A stretch of DNA of 57,372 nucleotides from Acidobacteria subdivision 2 bacterium RH1 MAG20 (GCA_002197545.1 NFUO01000612.1:1-57372), one strand, 5' to 3'. Positions 7,411-16,312 are shown, counted from the stretch's first letter. Notes: generated by a model not told the origin, from the letters alone. Numbers and translations are program-made.

Positions 7411-8358
7411 CTAAGCCATTGCGACTTTGCGGGTGGGTTGGCCGAGCGCCGTGCGGATTTCTTCCTTAGTGCATCCAGCGCGGCATATGTAAAAGCGAGG
7501 ATCGGCGATCTTGATCCCCAGGTTGTTTCGAGATCGGTCTCGCCCGGCCTGGGCGCAAGACGGGCACTGCGCCTTCCAGTTGCGGCTGTCCTGCTTGCCC
7601 GTGGTCTGCACATAGTTGAGGATGCGGAATTCCTGCTGTCCTGAAATTGGCAGCCGTGAAACAAACGGTACCGCCATGGGCGGCCTGTAGGCCTGCGGCA
7701 GTTGCATCCCCTGGGTGAGTGTTTCGAGTTCCGCCGCCGTGAGCCGCTTCAACCCTTGCAGGTAGGCGAGCTGCGCCTCCGGCGTGACATCGGCGTCGTA
7801 AAACCAATAACGGCGGTTTGTCTTGCGGTGGACGCCCAACGGCGCTCGGATGGCATTTCCGTATGCGCCGTCGGCAATCTGATCCTGCCGAGGGAAGACT
7901 TCGATTCCTTCCTTGAGGCCCCCACCTTTGACGGGAACCCCGAGGCGAAGCGCGAGGTTGTAGATATAGATACGGCATTGGGAAGCCAGCAAGGGCTGCT
8001 CGCCGAGGATCCAGAGGTGGCCGCCACGACGGGATTGTTCGAGAGCCGCTTCGATACCGTCCTGCTTGAGTTCGCGTCGCAACTGGAAGAGGGCGTCTAG
8101 TGCATCGTCGAAGTCTGCGTCGATCGCCACCCATTTGCAGCTCTGGGTCTTTGGGTTAATCGCAAACAAGCTGATGGTCGCGTCACCGTTCAGGTGCATC
8201 CTGACCGCTCCCAGATCCAGCGGTCGCTTCTGTTTGATGTAGGGCGCACTGTCATCCGGATGGGCTTTTTCTCTCTGGATGCAGTAAGCAAGACGGTTTA
8301 CGAACAACCGCATAAAGTCTTCAGCGGTCTGGCCGCTTACACAAAAGTGGGTCGGCAT
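7411..8358 (-). CDS. Archaeo-eukaryotic-type primase (TOTE-like) with zinc ribbon
   Basis: A 315-aa protein with the core motifs of archaeo-eukaryotic primases: the metal-binding WVAIDADFDD (Asp80 and Asp82), the SRRGGHLW loop (109-116) matching S-x-x-G-G-H-x-W, and GIEVFPRQD with downstream GNAIRAPLGVHR. This arrangement is typical of the primase domain of TOTE conflict systems and related mobile-element primases, which make primers or fill gaps on DNA. The C terminus carries a four-Cys zinc ribbon (Cys265, 268, 292, 296). The start at 8358 follows GGAGAGGAGACC; the longer frame would run through the conserved upstream element. It is the first gene of block C. Confidence 0.85.
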   Translation of the reverse strand: MPTHFCVSGQTAEDFMRLFVNRLAYCIQREKAHPDDSAPYIKQKRPLDLGAVRMHLNGDATISLFAINPKTQSCKWVAIDADFDDALDALFQLRRELKQDGIEAALEQSRRGGHLWILGEQPLLASQCRIYIYNLALRLGVPVKGGGLKEGIEVFPRQDQIADGAYGNAIRAPLGVHRKTNRRYWFYDADVTPEAQLAYLQGLKRLTAAELETLTQGMQLPQAYRPPMAVPFVSRLPISGQQEFRILNYVQTTGKQDSRNWKAQCPSCAQAGRDRSRNNLGIKIADPRFYICRAGCTKEEIRTALGQPTRKVAMA

Positions 8359-8403
8359 ATTCGGGGTCTCCTCTCCTAGCTGTGTGGTTGTACCCCGGAC
8401 CCA

Positions 8404-8418
8404 AAACTCGGTCAAATT
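8404..8418 (-). promoter_or_regulatory. Conserved 15-bp element before the primase block
   Basis: AATTTGACCGAGTTT on the minus strand, 45 bp before the primase start codon; exact copies lie before the other two minus-strand blocks. TTGACC could be a -35 hexamer, and 17 bp downstream TACAAC could be the -10. The exact conservation beyond TTGACC is more than an ordinary -35 box requires. Confidence 0.65.
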
Positions 8419-8485
8419 CCTGGAAACGGCGAGCTGGATACGCTCTTGTGGCATATCCGCTCGCTGATTCCGGCGGACAACGGGG

Positions 8486-8668
8486 TTACGCGGCGATGGA
8501 TTTTGGAACGGCTACGACCTTGATCGTGTGTGGCGGAATCGACGCCCCGGACGTTTTCGGGGATTCGAGCGGACGGTTCGGGATCCTGTCTGAAGCACCA
8601 CAGATGATGCCATTCACTCTTGCTATGCTGCGGTTGATTGAACGAATACGGCTGGCGGACAGACGCAT
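8486..8668 (-). CDS. Small basic hypothetical protein, 60 aa
   Basis: A short, Arg/Ser/Ile-rich chain beginning MRLSASRIRS. It is supported mainly by a good ribosome binding site (AGGAG, 7 bp before the ATG) and by its position as the last frame of block B. No family is recognised and there is no membrane segment. Confidence 0.45.
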   Translation of the reverse strand: MRLSASRIRSINRSIARVNGIICGASDRIPNRPLESPKTSGASIPPHTIKVVAVPKSIAA

Positions 8669-8723
8669 GGCGACTTCTCCTGTTGTTGAGTTGGAATTGT
8701 GGGTTGGGGTGCTACGGGATGGA

Positions 8724-9083
8724 CTAAGCGTTTGCTGGATGGACTTGGGAGAGCAGAAGTCCCGGCTGGTCGACGTAGTTGAACAGCTTGTACTCCGAGA
8801 AGACGCTGTCGAATTGCTCAGAGGTGAATTGGTCTTCACATCCTTCAAACGAGAGCATGTACCAGTCGTCGCGCTGCCGATCGAAGATGTAGATCGCGCC
8901 GGATGCGGTGTTGTCGGGGACCATTTGTAGGAGCAGGACGCCTTTCGGTGTCTGAATCCAGCGTGTTGCGATGGCTTCGCCAACCTCTAGAAATGCTGAG
9001 ACGGTCTGCTGAATTGTGTTGGCTGCGCGGTCGCGCCAGTTGAACATCTTGTATGCGGACATCTTTCCTAAGCTGCGTTGCAT
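8724..9083 (-). CDS. Hypothetical protein, 119 aa
   Basis: Family not recognised. The start at 9083 is preferred because AAGGAG lies 8 bp before it. The protein looks soluble with a compact alpha/beta make-up (GVLLLQMVPD, GAIYIFDRQRDDWYML). It sits between a small membrane protein and the 60-aa frame in block B. Confidence 0.6.
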   Translation of the reverse strand: MQRSLGKMSAYKMFNWRDRAANTIQQTVSAFLEVGEAIATRWIQTPKGVLLLQMVPDNTASGAIYIFDRQRDDWYMLSFEGCEDQFTSEQFDSVFSEYKLFNYVDQPGLLLSQVHPANA

Positions 9084-9130
9084 GTTGACTCTCCTTTCGT
9101 CGTTGATTGAGGTTGGTGGTCGAGAATTCT

Positions 9131-9388
9131 CTAGCGGAAGTGGCCGCGAAGTGTCGTGCTCCAAACACGAACGAGCGAGACGAGCATCGTCACAAAAAGC
9201 AACGCCAGGACGACCAGCCAGGACGGGTGACCCGAACTGACTTGGTATAGCGTCGGGCCGTAAGTCGCGATGACTCCGGCGTCGAGCGAGGTTAGCAGCA
9301 TGCAGATTGCAATTCGGGACGCAAAGCGTGCAGACAAAACTGGAACGTACTCGACCGGAGCCGAGACAGTGCGAGGAATATCGGCCAT
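9131..9388 (-). CDS. Small membrane protein, 85 aa
   Basis: Two hydrophobic segments (about residues 25-45 and 55-75, the latter SWLVVLALLFVTMLVSLV) suggest an inner-membrane hairpin. AAGGA precedes the ATG at 9388. No family is recognised. Conjugative elements often encode such proteins for envelope assembly or entry exclusion, but this cannot be assigned here. Confidence 0.6.
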   Translation of the reverse strand: MADIPRTVSAPVEYVPVLSARFASRIAICMLLTSLDAGVIATYGPTLYQVSSGHPSWLVVLALLFVTMLVSLVRVWSTTLRGHFR

Positions 9389-9542
9389 GTGTGATCCTTT
9401 CTGTAATGGCACAGAGTGCGGTTGGCGGTTGGGAATTTTAGAGTGAGGAGTTGGTCCCACGTCGGGCGTCGACAAGCATCGATAGAACGGGATTCAGAGA
9501 TGGAACTGTGAGGTGATGCTACGGAAGGGGCCCGCTCTTCCG

Positions 9543-10364
9543 TCAGAAACAGAAACTCTGTTGCCGTGCTTCCTCGGCGCGCTTCGAGGAATGAGCTTCC
9601 ACGATTTCGACCAGGCTGGCGCCAGGACGCATCGTGAACTTCAACTTGCGTTCGAGAGACGCGACCGTGTTGAACGCATCGGGGTCGTGTTGATGGATCG
9701 CAGCAAGGTCCGCGTCAGTCGAAAAGATGCAGACGCGGCATGAGAAGCGACGGAGATAGCCGCCCGTCCTTCCGTCTTTGTGGTACTCAGAGACGTACAC
9801 GGGATGGAGCCGGATAGCATTCACCCAGTGCCAGACGAGTACATCAGAGAGGGTTTGGCCGAAGATCGGGAGCCAGTTGTAGACGGTTCGCTGCCGAGTC
9901 GAGAGTGCCTGATTCCGGGTGAGCGGCGACAATCGAGACCTTGAATTGGACTCTTCCGAACGGATGCCAATGCAGTTGAGGATCACCTTGTGCGGAAGGT
10001 TCCGGATGAATTTGTCGATCGGACTACGCTTCAGAACGGACGTGCATTGCCGATACTGCGATGAGGCAAGCATGCCGCGGTGCTCCACCATCTCCAAATA
10101 GGTGCGTTTGGGGTTGCGCACCACGGTCAGGTCCAGACCAAACTCCGCACACCGCGCTCGTGCAAAATCGGCGGCTGAGATTGGAGATACATGCTCGAAT
10201 CCCGTGTCTGCCATCACCGCGTAAGTAGGGACATCCGGGAACTTCTTGCGGACGAACCCCACTATTCGGATAGAGTCTTTCCCGCCAGAATGGTTCACTA
10301 CAAGCGCAAGATCGTTTCCATGTTCCTGCGCAATACGTCGCACCTCTTCTAATGTCTGCGTCAT
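9543..10364 (-). CDS. PAPS-reductase-like PP-loop protein
   Basis: A 273-aa member of the phosphoadenosine phosphosulfate reductase-like ATP-pyrophosphatase superfamily. The PP-loop SGGKDS is at 26-31, followed by ADTGFEH and a Cys pair in RRFSCRVCIF. Members bind and cleave ATP between the alpha and beta phosphates; relatives range from sulfate assimilation to DndC of DNA phosphorothioation. No other sulfate or dnd genes are nearby, so it is probably one of the orphan PAPS-reductase-like proteins found on phages and plasmids. The start at 10364 follows AAGGAGG. A 264-bp gap precedes it. Confidence 0.85.
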   Translation of the reverse strand: MTQTLEEVRRIAQEHGNDLALVVNHSGGKDSIRIVGFVRKKFPDVPTYAVMADTGFEHVSPISAADFARARCAEFGLDLTVVRNPKRTYLEMVEHRGMLASSQYRQCTSVLKRSPIDKFIRNLPHKVILNCIGIRSEESNSRSRLSPLTRNQALSTRQRTVYNWLPIFGQTLSDVLVWHWVNAIRLHPVYVSEYHKDGRTGGYLRRFSCRVCIFSTDADLAAIHQHDPDAFNTVASLERKLKFTMRPGASLVEIVEAHSSKRAEEARQQSFCF

Positions 10365-10628
10365 ATCTGCCTCCTTCCAGTTGTCCGTCACTTCTGCGTA
10401 TTTCGCTTTTTGTGCTTTCCATCCCTACCGCCGGACTACGACCCCTCAAAACAGAGCCATGTACAAGGGGATAGTCAAGAAGCAACTCATAGAAGGAACG
10501 AGACTTAGGAGGGACCGATTCCGGTCAAAAACAAGCCAAAGGGTGCCAAAGGGGCGTCAATGGAGAGCGTCGAAATGGCAATCGCTCCACAATGGGTACT
10601 CAAAAAGATTGCCGGAGAAGGAGAAGAG
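10365..10628. other. Intergenic region with a GACCG palindrome
   Basis: No gene is seen. GACCG-ATTC-CGGTC (10513-10526) is a perfect inverted repeat. Read on the minus strand it follows TTTT to give TTTTTGACCGGAATC, a partial match to the conserved 15-bp element. It could be a local promoter or operator for the PP-loop gene. Confidence 0.35.
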
Positions 10629-11408
10629 CTATCGCCCTTTGGCCGCGAGGAGATCGCGCAACGAGACGACCGCCGAGTCTTCTGTATTGGTCAATGTGCG
10701 CGTTTCGAGCAAGGACCGCCGAAACGATTCGCTGAGCGCAAAACCGATTTGTCTCCGGCACGATCGCATTTCGACGGCGAGAAGGTACAAGATATCGTCG
10801 TTCGAAGTGAGATAGAGAATGGTGTCCGTTGTCTCATCCTTGTCGAGTACCTCGCGAATGGAACGATAACGTTGCGCCGCTTTCGGATTTCTTTCATACT
10901 CGATTGCCAGCCGTTTGCAGTCTCCATCGAACGCGATCTCCGCGATGGCGTCGAAATCTTTCGTGGCTGAACTCTCGACAACCAGGTTCCTCGATGTGAT
11001 TTCAAGTTCACATTTCCAGGAACGAAGGAGGCCGCCCTTCGCCAGAGCGATTCGTATATTCACCAATTCCAGCGCATGTGGCACCTGCGATGGGTGCAAA
11101 ATCTGTTCGGTATTGCTCGGCAGTGAGAGCAGATAGTGGCCACGCGCTTCGAGACATTCGAGACCTTGCTGCGTGATTCCGAAGACTGGTTTTCCCAAAT
11201 GCCGGTATGTCTCCAGCCGGGAAAGGAGCCCAGCCTTCACCAGTCGCGCGACTCGCCAACGGAGAGACCGCGAAAGCGCAGCCTCCATCTCGAGCGAAAT
11301 CAGGTCGAGGAGTTGGTCGAAACAAATGGCGCGAGCGTTGCGAACGTGGAGCAATACAGGAACGTCGCACGCCTCAGACAGCGCGATATAGCCTTTGTAA
11401 TACCTCAT
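10629..11408 (-). CDS. Replication-relaxation family protein
   Basis: A 259-aa protein with an N-terminal winged helix (about residues 30-85: RVARLVKAGLLSRLETYR) and a C-terminal alpha/beta domain containing IEYERNPKAAQRYRS. This layout matches the replication-relaxation family (PF13814), found on plasmids and integrative elements of Gram-positives, actinobacteria and others, thought to help nick or prepare origin DNA. Its ATG overlaps the preceding stop (ATGA at 11405-11408). In the absence of a visible relaxase it may be part of the transfer-initiation machinery. Confidence 0.65.
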   Translation of the reverse strand: MRYYKGYIALSEACDVPVLLHVRNARAICFDQLLDLISLEMEAALSRSLRWRVARLVKAGLLSRLETYRHLGKPVFGITQQGLECLEARGHYLLSLPSNTEQILHPSQVPHALELVNIRIALAKGGLLRSWKCELEITSRNLVVESSATKDFDAIAEIAFDGDCKRLAIEYERNPKAAQRYRSIREVLDKDETTDTILYLTSNDDILYLLAVEMRSCRRQIGFALSESFRRSLLETRTLTNTEDSAVVSLRDLLAAKGR

Positions 11409-11941
11409 GAGACTTCCCCGTCCTGACTACAGGAAAGCGACAGACCGCTACCGTTTGCGTCCACACGCCAACGTCCGAGATCGCTTTCGACCCAGTCATC
11501 TGTTCGGATCAGTAGCATCGCTTCGAATTGTGAACCTCTCATGCTGATAGAGATCGGCGTCACGCCGGACGACATCCAGCCCCGCTGACGAAACCGAATC
11601 ATGCCGTGTTCCATCGAATTCAGCGCCACTAGATACCCGTCTTGAGAGACGTCCGTCACCAACCGTTGGAACAGGAGGTGAATTTTTCCGGCGAACTGGT
11701 TCGGCCCCGCGCACAGAAATGTCTTGCCGATCGCGCGCGACGGAAACTCCGGATCAAAGCCGCTCTGTGTGTTGAACCGGATTTGTCCGGGGTAGATCGC
11801 GCTGTGATGAAGGCGCCTGCCCGACTTCAGAGCAGCCGCATTGAAGTAAGCCACGCGCCGGCGAAAACAGTACGGATCGTCCGTATTGGACGGGTGCATC
11901 ATCCACCAGTTCGTCCCGAAGCTGATCACGCGGACGTACAT
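11405..11941 (-). CDS. Hypothetical protein, 178 aa
   Basis: Family not recognised. The chain is soluble-looking, rich in aromatic and Arg residues at the N terminus (GTNWWMMHPS). Its start overlaps the end of the gene before it by 16 bp and its stop overlaps the next start, so three genes here are tightly coupled. A role with the replication-relaxation protein is inferred only from this coupling. Confidence 0.65.
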   Translation of the reverse strand: MYVRVISFGTNWWMMHPSNTDDPYCFRRRVAYFNAAALKSGRRLHHSAIYPGQIRFNTQSGFDPEFPSRAIGKTFLCAGPNQFAGKIHLLFQRLVTDVSQDGYLVALNSMEHGMIRFRQRGWMSSGVTPISISMRGSQFEAMLLIRTDDWVESDLGRWRVDANGSGLSLSCSQDGEVS

Positions 11942-12600
11942 TCCCCGGTCTCCGTAGAGAGTGTGTTCAAAAGAGCTCGTGTCTGAAGCATCCGTTCCGG
12001 GCCACGCAGATAGTGTAGGAACCAGGCACGCTCGAAGAAATAACGTGGCAACGGCACGTTCCGGTCTCGGAGATAGAGCAGGAGCCTATCCAGATCAGCC
12101 ATCGCCTTGGTGAAGGCAATGTCATCTTCGTCCTTTGGTCCGAGCTCCTGCCAGAGATATATGTCCCAGTCGTTTGCGTCTGAGTTCTCCGCAAGTCCGC
12201 GCTTGTAATCAATCCATCTAGCGAAGTAGGGGTTCTTCTCCGCTAGATAGTTGAGCAACTCCTGCACCTGGTCCTTTGGAGAAACGGGAGCGACTGCTGC
12301 ACTCTCGACTTGCTTTGGTTGCGCCTCATGGAACAACAGTTCCGTCAGGCCCGCAAAGATTCGCTCATTCAAACGTTCAAGACTGTCTGTCCGATGGGGT
12401 TCGGAGAGGGTTTGAATGCGTCCTAATTCTCGCGTGTATTCGGCAGGAAACTCTTGCCTCCGCACTTCGTAGAAGCTCTTGAACAGTTCGGTACGGCCAC
12501 ATGCGAGGACGTATTCGCGCTCGACGACCGGGACGCAGGCGTGCACATATGAGATCCACTCCTCCTGGTTGTCGAAATCGATTCTTCTCTTCACAAGCAT
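11926..12600 (-). CDS. Hypothetical protein, 224 aa
   Basis: Family not recognised. The protein is mostly helical and acidic with no signal peptide or membrane segment; a Pro/Ala linker lies near residues 100-110 and a Tyr/Trp-rich helical region follows (NPYFARWIDYKRG). It follows the coiled-coil membrane protein by 11 bp and overlaps the next gene, which places it in the transfer block. Confidence 0.65.
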   Translation of the reverse strand: MLVKRRIDFDNQEEWISYVHACVPVVEREYVLACGRTELFKSFYEVRRQEFPAEYTRELGRIQTLSEPHRTDSLERLNERIFAGLTELLFHEAQPKQVESAAVAPVSPKDQVQELLNYLAEKNPYFARWIDYKRGLAENSDANDWDIYLWQELGPKDEDDIAFTKAMADLDRLLLYLRDRNVPLPRYFFERAWFLHYLRGPERMLQTRALLNTLSTETGECTSA

Positions 12601-12611
12601 ATCGGGCCTTT

Positions 12612-13370
12612 CTACGCCCCCTTGAGGGAGGCATTGCGGCGACGCTCCTGATCGAGAAGAGCGGTCGTTTGGTTGAGACGTTGTTTCAGATTTTGCTCTG
12701 TGTTCTGCATCGCTTCGATTCGCCGCTGGAGCAAAAGATTAGATAGCTGCACGTTTGCCGTGCTGCTATCTGGCGTCGCAATGCTGGTGGCCTTGGCTAT
12801 CGGCGGCTCGGGCGGAACAGGCCTCTGACCCGTGACCGAATCATTCTCCGTGAGCTTGCGGACGCTCCGATTGAGATTTCCCGATGTCTGCTTCTCTGAC
12901 CCTGCCTGCTGTTGCTTAATTTCGAGAGCCTTCTCTACTTCCGCATTGTGGGTTGCGACGAGCTGGTTGAACTGCTCTGTACGGCGGTTCAGTTCGATCT
13001 CGTCACTGACTCGACCGTTCCACAACTCGGCAATGAGAGCCGCAGTGATGACCTCTCGTTTCGCTTCCGATCTCCATTGCAGCAGGACGATGGATACCGA
13101 CCCAGTGAGTAATAGGAGCGTGATTGTGTTCGACCAGAAATACAAATCATCGACCGTATTCGCAACTACGGCATCTCGGCCGGACTGCATCCGCGTGCCA
13201 TAATCAACGCCGTTGGGATTGATCTTGTCGAGAACGAAGTCGAAGAAACCCTCTGGCTTGCGTGGGGAGCGCTGTGAAGGAGGCGACTGACTCAGGGTCT
13301 GCCCGCAGGAAAGGGGCGGAAGGGCCAACAGCACTGCGCATAAGGTCATTGAAAACCGTGTCATCTTCAC
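12612..13370 (-). CDS. Membrane-anchored coiled-coil protein
   Basis: A 252-aa protein with an N-terminal signal-like segment (residues 5-22), a membrane segment near 80-100 (ITLLLLTGSVSIVLLQW) and a long Gln/Glu/Asn-rich helical tail ending in a likely coiled coil (LLLQRRIEAMQNTEQNL). Its ATG overlaps the VirD4 stop codon by 4 bp. Such a layout resembles T4SS or coupling-protein accessory factors, but no family is recognised. Confidence 0.65.
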   Translation of the reverse strand: MKMTRFSMTLCAVLLALPPLSCGQTLSQSPPSQRSPRKPEGFFDFVLDKINPNGVDYGTRMQSGRDAVVANTVDDLYFWSNTITLLLLTGSVSIVLLQWRSEAKREVITAALIAELWNGRVSDEIELNRRTEQFNQLVATHNAEVEKALEIKQQQAGSEKQTSGNLNRSVRKLTENDSVTGQRPVPPEPPIAKATSIATPDSSTANVQLSNLLLQRRIEAMQNTEQNLKQRLNQTTALLDQERRRNASLKGA

Positions 13371-15163
13371 TCCCCGGAAACACTGTCAAGAGATACTCCC
13401 GCCATTCTTCTGCGTCGTTTCTTGCGGTTCTCCGCCTCTTTGAAACGCAGGTTGACGCCTATCTCTGGGTCAAGATAGCTGTGCATCTTTGGATAGAGCC
13501 GTGGGGCCAGCCCCTCGATCCGGAAACTGGGAGCGCGACGGACGTGGAGGTGGGAGTAGCGTGTGCCTTCGCGACTGTCCACCATCAATATCTCCATCTG
13601 GCCCACGGGAAGATTCTTGATGTGGTCTTCTCGCGCTCGCGTCTCCTTGATGTCGCTCTCGCTCCCAGTGCCGGTTTCGGTGTACTTGGTCGAGAAGAGC
13701 CCGGTCCTGCGCACCGACAGGCTGCGACGCTTTGTCGTGACTTTGGCTGACGCCTTCAGGAACCACTGCGCCGTATTCTCCTCCGAGACGTTCATAATCA
13801 TCTTCGTTCCCGGAGCGGAGGAGACCTCGTCTGAAAAAGCCTGGCTCACTCGCTGCAACTGCGGCAGGCTCTGGAACGAGAACAGGAAAGACACTTTGGC
13901 TCCCCGCGCAGTCTGAAGCACCTGCGTAAATCCCGGATAGGCAAACGGAGCGAACTCGTCCAGAATCACCGATAGCATCGGTTCGTTTGGGTCTCGTTCG
14001 CCCGTGGCGCGCGCGTAGCGTTTGCCAACCATGAGTTGTATGTTCTGCAGCAGAATCTTTCCCAGAGCTTCGACGGCACGCTGATTCCGATTTGTATTGA
14101 GCGAGACGAAGAGAATGAGGTCTTGTTCGAAGACGTCGTCGAGTGTCAGAAGGTCTTGATAAGACCCAGTGACGATGGAAAGCTCGTCCTCCAGAAAGCT
14201 CAGAAGTTCGTTCAATAGGCCCTGGATCTTTTCGACGCGCTCGCGATCCGCGAGGGACCGCTGCAGCATCCGCACCGACATCTCGAAGTTCAATCGCTTT
14301 TGCGTGGATACACCGGACAAAGAGGCGAGGCGAGTTTTGGCGATCTCAATCTGTTCCTGAAGAACGTTCTCGTCGAGCGCCATGACTAACACGTCGTACA
14401 CGTTGAACAGCTTGCCGGTGTACTGGAGGATGCGAACGAGGTCGGACAGATACGCTTCCTGGTGACCCTTGAAGAAATCCTCTCGCAATCCGAAGGATCG
14501 AAAGATGAAATTCACATGTTCCTGATAGGCGTCGTCGAGCGCATAGAACGGGTTGTAGCGAGCAGACTCTGTAGGGTGCGTCGGATCGAGAACGCGGAGG
14601 TCCTGCAGACGACCGGCCGCCTCGATGTGCGGCAGGAGACCATCAAGGAATTCACGTTCTCCCTTGCCGTCGAAGATGATCATCGGCATCTTTCGGTTTC
14701 CAAATCGACGCGTCAGATCCTGGGCGATGATGTTTTCAAGGAATGTCGATTTGCCCGCGCCGGTACCGCCAACAATGACACCGTGCTTCATACGAACGAC
14801 ATCGGGCCATAGCCAGGGCTCTTTGTGGACGTTGTATCCGAGTAATGTCGCCGCATCCCTGCTGGCCTCCCGAGCGATCTTTCCATCGGTGAGCGAAGGG
14901 ACGAAGAGTGGAGGGTGCGGCCAGTTCTCCTCGCGTTTCCGTCTCCTGCCGGCCAGTTGCGCAATCATGAGGCCCCCGCCAAAGAAGAGCACGGCGAAGT
15001 CCATGAACATTTCGAGACACTGCGAATTACGCAGGTGCAATCGAGAGACCGCGACGTACCAGCAGAACGCGAGTACCGCACAGACAAACAAGACAAGAAT
15101 TCCGGTCACATCTTCGGACCCCGGTTGATAGCGCCGCGGCGGTGCATCATAGGCAGGGCTCAT
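13367..15163 (-). CDS. virD4: Type IV coupling protein (VirD4/TraD-like)
   Basis: A 598-aa ATPase that links the DNA-relaxase complex to the secretion channel in conjugation. Two N-terminal membrane segments (about 20-40 and 53-70) precede the Walker A GGTGAGKST (132-140) and Walker B LSVILDEF (397-404); MIIFDGKGE follows the first strand as in TraD/TraG proteins. The start at 15163 overlaps the stop of the small membrane gene before it (ATGA). It lies inside a complete-looking T4SS block, supporting a DNA-transfer role. Confidence 0.9.
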   Translation of the reverse strand: MSPAYDAPPRRYQPGSEDVTGILVLFVCAVLAFCWYVAVSRLHLRNSQCLEMFMDFAVLFFGGGLMIAQLAGRRRKREENWPHPPLFVPSLTDGKIAREASRDAATLLGYNVHKEPWLWPDVVRMKHGVIVGGTGAGKSTFLENIIAQDLTRRFGNRKMPMIIFDGKGEREFLDGLLPHIEAAGRLQDLRVLDPTHPTESARYNPFYALDDAYQEHVNFIFRSFGLREDFFKGHQEAYLSDLVRILQYTGKLFNVYDVLVMALDENVLQEQIEIAKTRLASLSGVSTQKRLNFEMSVRMLQRSLADRERVEKIQGLLNELLSFLEDELSIVTGSYQDLLTLDDVFEQDLILFVSLNTNRNQRAVEALGKILLQNIQLMVGKRYARATGERDPNEPMLSVILDEFAPFAYPGFTQVLQTARGAKVSFLFSFQSLPQLQRVSQAFSDEVSSAPGTKMIMNVSEENTAQWFLKASAKVTTKRRSLSVRRTGLFSTKYTETGTGSESDIKETRAREDHIKNLPVGQMEILMVDSREGTRYSHLHVRRAPSFRIEGLAPRLYPKMHSYLDPEIGVNLRFKEAENRKKRRRRMAGVSLDSVSGE

Positions 15164-15396
15164 AGATGGGCTCCAAGGGTGAAGTAAAAGAAGATTCCAA
15201 TGAAGGCGCAGGCGAGGACGACGATCAAAATGAGAAGCGGGCTCGGCTTCCAACGACCTTTTTCATCGACGGGCTTGAGTTCGTCGGCCAGGAACCGGAG
15301 GAGGGCTTGCTGCAAATTCGATTCGGTATCACCGCGGTACATTCCGAGGAGAGCTTTGCGAATTTCCTCTGACGTGACATGACCTTGCGCGTCCAT
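15160..15396 (-). CDS. Small single-span membrane protein, 78 aa
   Basis: Helical cytoplasmic N-terminal part (EEIRKALLGMYRGD) followed by one C-terminal hydrophobic span (PLLILIVVLACAFIGIFFYF). It starts 2 bp after the VirB9-like stop and overlaps virD4. The tail-anchored layout and coupling to virD4 suggest a T4SS accessory protein. Confidence 0.65.
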   Translation of the reverse strand: MDAQGHVTSEEIRKALLGMYRGDTESNLQQALLRFLADELKPVDEKGRWKPSPLLILIVVLACAFIGIFFYFTLGAHL

Positions 15397-15398
15397 GA

Positions 15399-16244
15399 CT
15401 AGAGCACGGCCTCAACGGTAAGAGGCTTGCCGTGGTCGCTACCGAAATTGAGTTGCAATATCTGGGGTGGGTTTCCCTGGGTGCTTACAATGCTGAGGAC
15501 TCCGGTGGTCTTCTGACCCGGTGCAAGGTCGCGCGCTACGGATTCAGTTTGAACGACCGTAAAGCTGCTGCCGGGCTTTGTCTTGAAGACACCGAACGTC
15601 TGCGTCGAGAGCTGATGGTTACGCAGGCTTAACAGAGCGATCGGCAGCTGTGTGGGGAGCGGCGCAGACACGTCGGGAGTCGTAAGCCGGAATGGTTCCT
15701 TCGTCTGATTGGTGATCGAGTATCGAATATAAAGTTGGTCCTTTGCCCGGTAGACCTGTTCGAGATCAACCTGCACTCGATCGGGGACGGCCCTATGCCC
15801 ATCACGAGCTATGTCCTGCACGCCCATCATTGCCTGCACCAGCACAAGCGATGCGATCTTATGAATCTCCACATCGCTTGGCTCAGCAGACGCTGCTGCG
15901 ACGGAGCGAGACTTCGGCGCTGGCTCGGTGCGAATGAGGAAGTCCATGGTCGCCAACTGTCCTGCGGGGTCGAGTTCGTATGTAAGTTGCCGCGATTCGG
16001 TCCAGATGAAGAGATTGGTCGCGATGCCTTCGCGAAGCGGCTCGATGAAGACCTTGTCGTCGTGGTGTTCCACACGAAAGCTGTCCGTGTCGGCGACTGC
16101 AATGGTGGACACGGGCTCGCCGAACTCAAGCACTGTGAGGTGATTCAGCGCCGTCTCGACGTGACGAACCTGGTTTTGATTTGTCGTTTGTGCCCCTGCC
16201 ACTGCCACCGCCAGGGCAACCGGAATGGTGATGAGCATCTTCAT
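15399..16244 (-). CDS. VirB9/TrbG-like protein 1
   Basis: A 281-aa exported protein with a signal peptide ending near AVAGAQ (residue 19). The N-terminal region (LTVLEFGEPVSTIAVADTD, then VFIEPLREGIATNLFIWT) is the beta-rich segment of VirB9/TrbG/CagX proteins, which build the outer-membrane core ring with VirB10 and VirB7. The C-terminal half is poorly matched. The start at 16244 follows AAGGAGG. A second VirB9-like protein lies at 30665-31612, next to VirB10; that one is the more likely core-ring subunit, and this copy may have another task. Confidence 0.65.
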   Translation of the reverse strand: MKMLITIPVALAVAVAGAQTTNQNQVRHVETALNHLTVLEFGEPVSTIAVADTDSFRVEHHDDKVFIEPLREGIATNLFIWTESRQLTYELDPAGQLATMDFLIRTEPAPKSRSVAAASAEPSDVEIHKIASLVLVQAMMGVQDIARDGHRAVPDRVQVDLEQVYRAKDQLYIRYSITNQTKEPFRLTTPDVSAPLPTQLPIALLSLRNHQLSTQTFGVFKTKPGSSFTVVQTESVARDLAPGQKTTGVLSIVSTQGNPPQILQLNFGSDHGKPLTVEAVL

Positions 16245-16281
16245 AGCGGCCTCCTTGGGCACACTCTGATGAAAAAGGAAA

Positions 16282-16312
16282 GGAGAAGCGAGGCGATATG
16301 CCAAGCTTCTCC
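16282..16312 (-). repeat. Inverted repeat between the polymerase-like gene and virB9-like 1
   Basis: GGAGAAGC / GCTTCTCC, 8-bp arms around a 15-bp loop, lies between the stop at 16321 and the next start at 16244. The transcript could fold here and modulate passage into the next gene. No T-run follows, so it is not a clear terminator. Confidence 0.35.

Noticed and set aside
10513..10530. Fourth copy of the conserved 15-bp element
   Set aside because: Only TTTGACCG matches and the sequence is explained by a separate GACCG palindrome; kept only as a possible degenerate copy.
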